A stretch of DNA of 62,500 bases from the NCBI RefSeq assembly GCF_964340395.1, contig NC_135559.1, positions 8,176,259 through 8,238,758 of the forward strand, written 5' to 3'. This DNA is from Glandiceps talaboti (Eukaryota > Hemichordata > Enteropneusta > Spengelidae). Position numbers and translations under genes: made by a program. Under the pieces are notes generated by a model. It was not told the DNA's origin and searched no databases. It saw only the letters and a list, made by a program, of their open reading frames with translations. Shown in pieces: positions 53,401 through 62,500 of this stretch; within the stretch, counting starts at the first letter, position 1, and each line of letters begins with the position of its first letter.

Positions 53401-53950
53401 CTTGACTGCCATTCTTTTGCAGGTCATCTCTCATACGATTCTACAGAATAAGAATCCCATCATTGCAGCCACACCTTCTAGCGGTATCTTCAAGAACATA
53501 TAGACCATCCCATATGTGCACTAGTAGTCTACATAACCTGCTACATTATACGTACTACATGGTATATGCCCTGGGATATATGTAGTAGTATCAAAGTTTG
53601 TTCACCTTGGCGTCAACTGGCAAAACTAGTGGATAGGAATTAGTCATCGTTTCTTCTTTGGCCACAAAAAGTGGCCGGCAGGTATGTATTGATGTTTAGA
53701 ACATGGATGGCACACCCGTTTCTAAATATCAAAATGAAACCAGTAACACGCCATATTCTGTTTACCATCCTAGCTGTCAATACCGAAAGAAGTCAAAAGA
53801 GGGCGCCCTACACAAGGGAAATCCACATGGCAGTAGATGTAGTCATTAAAGTGCAGTAAAACAACTCCTTAGGTCGGTAAAAATGACTCTATGGAAACAA
53901 AGTCTGGATGAGAATAGAGGAGAGGAGGAAAGAGAATGGAAGGGAAGGGA
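50490..53950. repeat. Segmental-duplication block B
   Basis: Compact paralogue of block A: 50490-51375 matches 27030-28344; 51706-52090 matches the non-LINE part of the triplicated unit (28690-28915); 52110-52380 matches 33400-33680; 52690-53950 matches 38685-40417. It lacks the LINE, the triplication and the long microsatellites of block A. No gene is supported. Confidence 0.8.
51376..51705 (+). mobile_element. MITE, family A, 5'-truncated copy
   Basis: Begins AGAATAGGTGGTAGATAG and ends GGGTAACAGGAACCAAACAA with TTTAGGCT. Inserted in block B near the point where block A's triplication begins. Confidence 0.75.
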
Positions 53951-53953
53951 GGT

Positions 53954-55037
<1,084 letters not shown>

Positions 55038-55088
55038 CAGCTAAAATGATGTTGGTTTGGTGTTTCACTCAAGTTACATGACATTCTT

Positions 55089-55153
<65 letters not shown>

Positions 55154-55455
55154 ACACACACATACACACACAGACAACTTTTATTGCAAAAGAAGCAACT
55201 ACATACTATGCCGTTCACAGTGGGGATATAGAAGTAGTCAAGTTGATATGTTGATTATCAGTTAGAAAATAAACAAGCGAAGAAATTAAAATCATCAAGT
55301 CCATGTGTAATGGTTTCATTAGAAGCATGTATTACTGCTCTGTGAAAGAATAGTGATGCTTATCACTGCAGCTGTTCAATGTGAGTCGAAATATGTATAA
55401 CGTTGTGTCAAACACGTAATATGAATGAAACACCAAACCAACGCCATTTTAGCTG
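55038..55455. mobile_element. Mariner-like MITE with CA-repeat core
   Basis: Terminal inverted repeats of about 33 bp: left CAGCTAAAATGATGTTGG with TTTGGTGTTTCA; right TGAAACACCAAACCAACG with CCATTTTAGCTG. TA flanks both ends (55036-55037 and 55456-55457), as for Tc1/mariner target duplication. The interior has (CA)n at 55090-55172 and no transposase frame. Confidence 0.8.
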
Positions 55456-55703
55456 TAAATCTAGTCATTCATTGTATGTTTGCTTCTTTCTAGGCTAAAC
55501 TTGACACTCTTCATGGCAGAACCATATTTTTGTACACTAATACTATTATATCTACAATAAGGTTAATATAGAAAAAGTAATACTTGGGTTATTAGCCATG
55601 ATAATATTTTGTTTCACTTCATCAATATTTTTACCTTTAACTGAACTGCAAATACATATTTTCTTATTTAACTAATTAATAGATAAAAACCATACTACTA
55701 TTA

Positions 55704-55887
55704 GGCCTGAAGGAAAGAACTGTTTGGGTTCGGTTACCGACCCCACCTAGTAATTTCACTGCCGACCCTAAACTTTTTTTATTTTTCCAATCTATAATGG
55801 CTGCGCATCTGATGGGAACAAACTAATAACAAAGACACCATATGGAAAACAACGGAAAACGTAACTACCTGAAATAGACACTCAGAC

Positions 55888-55975
<88 letters not shown>

Positions 55976-56044
55976 AAACATCTACCTACCCCACCTATTC
56001 TAAAATTGAGCGTAATTAGAACAACACAATTTTTTTGTTAGTCC
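55704..56044 (-). mobile_element. MITE, family A, reverse copy with expanded (TA)n
   Basis: Left end TTAGGCCTGAAGGAAAG and GGTTCGGTTACCGACCCCAC; right end AATTTTTTTGTTAGTCC. The interior is the reverse complement of the family core (CCATATGGAAAACAACGG) and contains (TA)n at about 55892-55972. Confidence 0.8.
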
Positions 56045-56360
56045 TATAATATGGCATCATAAGGTGTTCAATTGAAAATAATACTGTTGTACCATATAAT
56101 ATTAGGTAGTCATGGAGAATATAGTCTGGATGCTAACTGTGGTTTCTAACCACACATTGTCACTATTGTATCTTACTTAAAGTGGGACGTTATTCAAGGA
56201 AATAACGGAATTTTTAAAATAAACTTTGGGTTCTGGGGTGCCATTTCATGATTTCACATCACATTTCACAGTGCGGATACCAAGACGCACCCAATTGAAA
56301 CTATTTCACCTTCACTATTCTAGAAGTGGGCCACCGTTGTTGGGGTTTATAAAGGCCTTA

Positions 56361-56574
56361 CAATCTGATTGAAATCTGATGTGGTGAAAGTGGCTAGATG
56401 TCTTTATTTAGCTCTATTTCCATCGTTTGTTTTGTTCTGGATGATCGCTGCCTTCCTACGAAGGTGACGGAAAGCGGCGATCACCCACGACAAAACAATT
56501 GACACAAAACGATGAAAATAGAGGTTAATAAAGACATCTAGCCACTTTCACCACATCAGATTTTAATCAGATTG
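56361..56574. repeat. Long hairpin-forming inverted repeat
   Basis: CAATCTGATT...ATCTGATGTGGTGAAAGTGG with CTAGATGTCTTTATT on the left faces its near-exact complement on the right (AATAAAGACATCTAG, CCACTTTCACCACATCAGAT, AATCAGATTG). Pairing continues inward to a short loop near 56450-56465. Lies about 330 bp downstream of the kinase-like gene's stop. Confidence 0.88.
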
Positions 56575-56903
56575 GACTCCCGAGTGGTTCGTGTCTTCAG
56601 CTAATAGTCATGGATATTGCTTATATTGCTTAGGTCTCATTTTGAGTGGTGCAGTGTAAAAATTAAATGTTAATTATTCAACGTGTTATATTAAGATATG
56701 ATTATAATAACACATATTCTTTCATAGAATTATCAACATAAGATCGTACGTAAGGTGGCTGTGAGTAGACCTTAATGCATTTTAACTATTCATACCATTT
56801 TAATTTCTGGATGATTTTCAACGCACTTAATCGTACCCCAATGCATGTCGTTATGTCAATGTAGTTAACACAAACCATAATCGAGAAAACTGGTTTTAGC
56901 TGT

Positions 56904-59231
56904 CTATAAGTTTGTGCTAAATTCATCAATATTAGCTTCTCCTTCTTCAACCAATAATTCATCAGGTACCATTTTTTCTTCCTCTTCACTGGTTTTGTTT
57001 TCATGACGACACTGATTGGTAGCACCTGCCTTCATCATGTCTCCTTCGCAATCAGTGGTCTTTGATGTCACTTGAGATAAATCGTCCTCCCTTCTAAGAA
57101 TACTTGGATTGTCCTTCTCGACATATTCTGTTTCATTATCAGTCCGACATTCCGATCTGCTGGAAAATGCATCGTCGTACGAAGCTTCTTCGAATTCGCT
57201 CTCAAGGTCACAGGAGTCATCAGTGGTTTTTCGAGACACATTGTCTTCACCATCTCCTTGAATCACCTTGCCCCTTTCCCCTTCTTGCTGTTCTTGCATC
57301 GAAGTCGTCATAATTTCTGACCTGCGTGTTTCCGGACGTTCTTCTCCTTCACCATCAATGACATTAAAGTTGGAGCGATGATTTTCTTCGGCTATTTTTT
57401 CCATATCTGTGCTTTCACGCAAACAAACAATCCCCGCCTTTTCGTACTCTTTTACAGACAAAGCTGTCTCAGAATCATAGAAATTATAGTCTGACATGTC
57501 GACGTCCTCTTCCGCATTCACATTTTTATCTTCCAGTACTTCTTCTGTATTAACTACGTACAACATGTAGGGCGAATCATTCGTATTGGGGAGTAAATAA
57601 CCATCTTCATCTTTTTCTATTTCATCATCGACTGGCATATTTTGTGTTGTGTTTGGTTGTTCTTTTACATCATCGTCAGTGTCAATTCCAACTGTTTCGT
57701 ACCCAGGGTCTTGGTTCTGTAAAGCATTATCGTCACCACCACCACCACCACCACCACCACCAAAATCATCATAGCTTTCATATATTTCTTCACCATCGTC
57801 TTGTTCTTGCATTCCCATCATGCTCCCATTTTGACTGTCTGGAAGAGCTTCGCGGTTTCTCTGTCCAATGTTGACAGGCTTAGGAATATCACATTTAACC
57901 ACTGTTGACTCATTTCCTTGATATGTGGGATCACCCTCCACTACGTTTTCATATCCATCTTCATCACCTTTACCATCTACATTTGAAGGCCCTGATTTAC
58001 TTCCCATTTTCTGTCGTCTAAAAACTTTGGTAATTCTCTTTGCAAATGTTTTCATCAGACCCGTCTTTTCTTCTTTGGAGTCAATACCTCGATGTTCATG
58101 GCCTCCAGTAGCTTCACTTGGCTCATACGGAAAGTCATAAATACCAATGTTGTGGGTATAATAGATATGATCAAGGTACTCCTGCTGTTCGATATTCCCT
58201 CGCTTGTAAACCATATAGATATCTGAATCTTCTTCGTCTAGACCCCTGTATACTTCAGCAGACATCATCATTCGCTTGTTTGATACATCTGCGACTTCAT
58301 AACAACTTTGCATTGGTTCCAAGGATCTTCGGGAAACAAATAGTGGGATGTTTAAAACATCGTTATTGTTAAAAACATCCACTTATTACAGTTACAGTTT
58401 TCACAAGGGAAAAATGGTATTTAGTCTTTTACCATCTGTAACAGGGAAATTATGTTGCGTGCGTGTATACATACGCGTGCAAGCATGTGTGTCGCCATTT
58501 TGTATACTTTCCCGTGAACACTACATCTTTTTTTTTAAAAGCAAGTGACCCTGGCTGTATTTAGATTAACCGATTGAAGAGGGGGTGAGTATGTGGGTTC
58601 TTTAAAATTTATAGAATATGACTGAGGGTGGATGCCTGAATGGATTCTATGATTTAAAGGAGGTACTTGGCAGTGTAATGAATATTCTGATTATAAAGAC
58701 AAAAAATAAGTAAAAAGCGGTGATTTAGTGGGAAAAGTATGGAGCAAAGTGCGACTATCTCTGGTAACTACAAACATCAACAGGCAACATTAAATACAAA
58801 AGGAAACCTGAATCCGTATGGTAAGGTTTTGAAATTGTTGACTAATTAGATATTACCTGTATTCTGGAATGTAAATTTAAGTTACTTGTTTGGCTATTTG
58901 ACATTGAAGATGAAGATCATAAGGTCATAAGTCAACTTCTAAGATTAATGCTTAAAAGATTAAAAGACCCATTAGATTTACTTAAACACAAGTTTTAACA
59001 TTATTTGTTGGAAAAGAAATGCTAGGAGTTTTACCTTTCACCAAGACATGCTTCAATTATGGAGAAAGACGGTCTTCTACTTCTCTCGTCCAGCCAGCAT
59101 TTATTTATCAACTTGTATAACCAGTCAGGACATTCAGGGGGCTGCAGTTGGTGTTGACGGAGACCTAATGCCTTTGGTATCTGTCAAGGAATCATGATTT
59201 AAGATTCAAAGGGTAGGTAGGTAGGTATGTA

Positions 59232-59284
<53 letters not shown>

Positions 59285-59856
59285 GAAAAAAATATGATAA
59301 TATATAATTTTATACAATCAGGTGGTGACCTTGATATCCTATGATGAAGATCTAGAATATTGATTCGGAACGTCAGATTGCATTGATTGATTGGAACTGT
59401 TTCACTCGTTCCCTATACACTTTTATGTATGTATGTATGTATGTATGTATGTATGTATGTATGTATGTATGTATGTATGTATGTATGTATGTATGTATGT
59501 ATGCATGCATGTATGTATGTATGTATGTATGTATGTATGTATGTATGTATGTATGTATGTATGTATGTATGTATGTATGTATGTATGTATGGGTTAAAGG
59601 GTGTATATGCATCAATCGCTACATCTCTACCTCATTTGCAGGAGTATGGGGATATGGAACAAGCATTTTGCTCGTCACTATATCAGGATCCGCAGAATGT
59701 GCATTGAAAACTTCCCAAGTAAGCTGACCAAACATAAAAATATCAGATGCCTGCGAGTATATGCCTCCTCTCACCACTTCTAAAGGTGCCCTACGACAAA
59801 AGGAAATAAGGATTAAATCACACATATTCTTATGCATACAAATGTCATAAATATCT

Positions 59857-59892
<36 letters not shown>

Positions 59893-60800
59893 ACACACAC
59901 ACACACACATACATACATACATACAAACACATACACACACGCACACACACACACACACTCACATACATACACAAAATTTTGATGTAGGCTCGTGTGAAGT
60001 GTTTCTAGGTATTTATTTAAAACTTATTTATGATATGCTATGTGACCTTGAAGAGGAGGTCGAGGTCAATGGTTAATGTTTAACGTGAAGCTGTACTTCA
60101 TCTGTAAACAAACGCATAGATTTTGGAAGTTTTGTGTCTAGCAAGGCACAAAACTTCCAAAGTTTTTGAGACAATTCGTATTTGATCTTGAAAGTAAAGG
60201 TCAAGGTCAAAGGTGAGTGGTTAACTTCAAAACACAAGTCTTTAAAACAGAGATACACACACTTGGTGTTTTGGGGGCACAAACTTTTTGTGTCTTTGCA
60301 AATTCCTATTTCACCTCGAAGTATAGATCTAGGTCAAAGGTCAAGGTCATTTGATGAAGACACTTGACTAGAGAGTCTGTGTATTCACCTTTTTTGGTTT
60401 TCATCACAAGCAATATGAGAAATATGCCCGATTGTCTCCCATGCCGAACAAAGTTGCAAAATAAAGTACTGTGGATACAACAAACGGTTTGACATTTGTG
60501 CTACATTTGGTTGTCCATGGGTTGAAAAATAGATAGTTTCTCTGGACTGATTCTCTTGGCTTTTTCCATGAAGAAATCCACTTGGTCTTAAAATCCTTTT
60601 TAGGACCCAATTACTGTACATTGTGAAATACATATACAAGACCAAACAGTATGTGATACAGGAGTATATACAAATTTATGAATTCTTTACCATCGTAATT
60701 GATCCTTTGGCATCTCCCGTATCTTTACGCTATCACTCAATCCGGAGTCATATACTCCAACTTCAAGAAGACATGCACGGCCCAATCTGCCAATCCTTAT
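56904..60800 (-). CDS. Receptor-tyrosine-kinase-like gene, 3' end, degenerate DFG
   Basis: Minus-strand exons are 60800-60691, 59790-59631, 59180-59035 and 58326-56904, with matching phases (2, 0, 2) and AG/GT borders; upstream exons not found. Exon 1 reads IRIGRLGRACLLEV, where kinases have K-I-x-DFG-L-A-R, so the Mg-binding Asp appears replaced by Arg; then MPKDQLRW, the P+1 region. Exon 2 reads APLEVVRGGIYSQASDIFMFGQLTWEVF (split as APLEVVRGGIYSQ / ASDIFMFGQLTWEVF), matching APE...SDVWSFG..LWE, with APE altered to APL. Exon 3, QPPECPDWLYKLINKCWLDE then RRPSF, is the C-lobe end typical of tyrosine kinases. The last exon adds about 474 residues: acidic, with Gly9 from (ACC)n and many tyrosines in docking-like contexts (YENV, YESY, YETV, YLLP, YMLY, YMVY). 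YENV fits a Grb2-type pYxN site. The splice start at 58326 is inferred from phase; the open frame extends to 58382. Probably a pseudokinase receptor. Confidence 0.8.
59215..59281. repeat. (GT)n in kinase-like gene intron
   Basis: GTAG/GTAT units then about 24 GT units. Confidence 0.95.
59425..59590. repeat. (ATGT)n in kinase-like gene intron
   Basis: About 41 ATGT units with a few ATGC variants, ending 40 bp from the exon 59631-59790. Frames across it are artefacts. Confidence 0.97.
59858..59960. repeat. (AC)n/(CATA)n in kinase-like gene intron
   Basis: CA runs broken by CATA units. Confidence 0.95.
60050..60362. other. Intronic cluster of AGGTCA half-sites and a small hairpin
   Basis: AAGGTCAAGGTCAAAGGT at about 60197-60214 and AGGTCAAAGGTCAAGGTCA at about 60331-60349 are direct repeats of the nuclear-receptor half-site, including DR1 spacing. 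Between them, 60123-60162 is a hairpin with 15-bp arms TTTGGAAGTTTTGTG/CACAAAACTTCCAAA. The half-sites also resemble a dispersed GGTCAAGGTCA-type repeat, so function is uncertain. Confidence 0.45.
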
Positions 60801-60924
60801 CTGAAAAACAAATAAATACAGTGATACAATCACAACTTATAGTTACAACAAATGTATTGTATTGTTCTCATTTGTTGTAAAATGAAAATAGGCCTTCTGA
60901 GATGTTGTTTCCTGCTTGTCACTG

Positions 60925-60970
60925 TATGTATGTATGTATGTATGTATGTATGTATGTATGTATGTATGTA

Positions 60971-61003
<33 letters not shown>

Positions 61004-61268
61004 ATGTATGTATGTATGTATGTATGTATGTGTGTGTATGTGTGTATGTATGTATGTATGTATGTATGTATGTATGTGTGTGTGTATGTATGTATGTATG
61101 TATGTATGTATGTATGTATGTATGAATGCATGCATGCATGCATGCATGTATGTATGTATGTATGTATGCATGTATGCATGTATTGTATGTATGTATGTAT
61201 GTATGTATGTATGTATGTATGTATGTATGTATGTATGTATGTATGTATGTATGTATGTATGTATGTAT
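60925..61268. repeat. (ATGT)n microsatellite with GTGT and ATGC interruptions
   Basis: About 340 bp, just upstream (in gene orientation) of the first visible kinase exon. No coding content. Confidence 0.97.
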
Positions 61269-62186
61269 ATGGTTTAGAGTTCTAAACTGGTACAGTATTA
61301 CGAATTAAAAACTTCATTACTTTACCATTTCTCTTTCTTCATTGACTAAATAAAGACACATTCACCCACGTTTACAAAACCTCAAACCACTCTATACGTA
61401 AATAATGTACACAACCACATTTTATATTTTCAAAGTTAACTTTCCATGCATTATTTACCAAAATCTTTCCCACTACGCCGGACGATCCTGTTTAACTTAT
61501 TGAAATAAACGTTGTCTTACTTATCAAATATTCAAATTAATTATATTTTTGTCATCCTAATGACAAATTTAATTCATTGATATATAACTGTTTTAAAAGG
61601 GGGAGAAGGGGGGTATGTGGAGGGTGTAAAGAATGGAAAGGGAAGAAGTATAGATATAGGAAGGGGAGGTAAAAGGGGCAGAGTTGGGTTAATTAAAGGG
61701 GAACAATAAGGAGACAAGACTCAAGAAAGATATGTTGATATTGTTATTTTATGTCTTTAAGTTGCCAATTCTCAAAGGATGGTGAGGTGACGATGTGTGT
61801 GCATATGTGTGCGTGTGTGCGTGCGTGTTTGTGTATATGTATGTGTGTATTTGTTTTGCGAGGGTGTATGTAGTGTGGGTATGCGTGTGTGTATGTGACA
61901 TAGTCTCCGCGATGTTTCGACGTATGTGAGAAGGGGGGGGGGGGGGTTCTGCACAATACGTATGTGGGAAACTAGTCGTTCGAATTCGTTCTTGTTGTTT
62001 GCATGCCAGGCAGTATTTGGTAGTGATGTTATGTGTGTAAAGTAAACAGAATCGGGGGGATTTCTGAAGACCAGTGTATAGTTATAACGTTAGTTGTGGA
62101 GGGGTGTGTGTGCCTATGTGTGTGCACATGTCTGTGTGTGTCGGTATGTGTGTATGTACACCGCCACTTTGTTTTTCTGTACAAGT
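61269..62186. other. Spacer or intron, no exon recognised
   Basis: I looked on the minus strand for the catalytic-loop (HRDLAARN) exon expected upstream of 60800 and did not find it. Contains G-rich and GT-rich stretches, including a poly-G run near 61934. Confidence 0.5.
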
Positions 62187-62450
62187 TTAGATTTCTTCCT
62201 CCTCCTCCTCCTCCTCCTCCTCCTCCTCAATAGTTGGCATTAACTTAATCACTCTGCCAGCGAACTTCATTGTTGGTGAGTCAATTTCCCAGCCCTTAGC
62301 AAGTTTTTGACGCTTGTTTTTTCTTTTTCTGCTTTGGACGCTGATTCTTACGAATCGAGGAAATTCTCTTAGGGGGGCTCTCGGACCAATATCGCCCCAG
62401 TCTCTCTTCTCTCTTTGTACAAAGACTTCCAATTCTTCTATGACGTCATT
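62187..62450 (-). CDS. Unassigned reading frame, possible exon
   Basis: An open minus-strand frame from an acceptor-like TTACCAG|G near 62455 reads NDVIEELEVFVQREKRDWGD, then PRAPLREFPRFVRISVQSRK and RKNKRQKLAKGWEIDS, ending in a Glu run from (TCC)n at 62196-62228. It is basic, Trp-containing and not simple repeat apart from the end. I do not recognise a domain. It could be an upstream exon of the kinase-like gene or unrelated. Confidence 0.3.
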   Translation of the reverse strand, partial: NDVIEELEVFVQREKRDWGDIGPRAPLREFPRFVRISVQSRKRKNKRQKLAKGWEIDSPTMKFAGRVIKLMPTIEEEEEEEEEEEEI

Positions 62451-62500
62451 CCTGGTAACCAGTGCATGGGAACAAAAGAAGGAAAAATTAAGGAAAGATA

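Overview
This is animal nuclear DNA. Genes are split into short exons with GT/AG introns, simple-sequence repeats are very dense ((CATA)n, (TA)n, (GT)n, (CT)n, (GAAGA)n), and there are degraded LINE, Penelope-like and MITE-type elements throughout. No bacterial-style gene is present. The mix of a natriuretic-peptide-type receptor guanylate cyclase, deiodinase genes and a receptor-tyrosine-kinase-like gene suggests a bilaterian, probably a marine invertebrate such as a lancelet, hemichordate or lophotrochozoan. I cannot name the species from sequence alone.

Layout. (1) 1-3149, plus strand: the last five exons of a membrane-type guanylate cyclase. (2) 4613-5549: the orphan last exon of a deiodinase-like gene with a SECIS-like element behind it ('copy 0'). 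(3) 5.7-11.1 kb: LINE remains, MITEs and a long foldback element. (4) 12.0-21.0 kb: deiodinase-like gene 1, with a TATA box, an untranslated exon 1, four coding exons, an in-frame TGA at the catalytic selenocysteine position and a SECIS-like hairpin in the 3' UTR. (5) 21.2-43.1 kb: a minisatellite, a second copy of the gene 1 3' UTR with its SECIS, a Penelope-like RT relic, a LINE tail, a near-identical tandem triplication of 1.56 kb and long microsatellites. (6) 43.6-49.1 kb: deiodinase-like gene 2, with the same exon structure, TGA and SECIS. (7) 50.5-54.4 kb: a paralogous copy of much of the 27-41 kb region. (8) 55.0-60.8 kb, minus strand: the 3' end of a tyrosine-kinase-like gene with a degenerate DFG motif and a long acidic, tyrosine-rich tail. 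(9) 60.9-62.5 kb: repeats and one unassigned reading frame.

The central result is a tandem deiodinase cluster. The cassette [deiodinase + downstream block] has been duplicated: 12-41 kb matches 43.2-54.4 kb, with an older truncated copy at 4.6 kb and a scrap of another last exon at 41.0 kb. Ordinary ORF finding breaks both intact genes at the TGA. The downstream frame, splice sites and SECIS-like hairpins are conserved, which argues that UGA is read as selenocysteine. Both encode about 306 residues with no N-terminal membrane anchor and an unusual active-site context. The two cassettes date the repeat insertions, because several elements have empty sites in the other copy.
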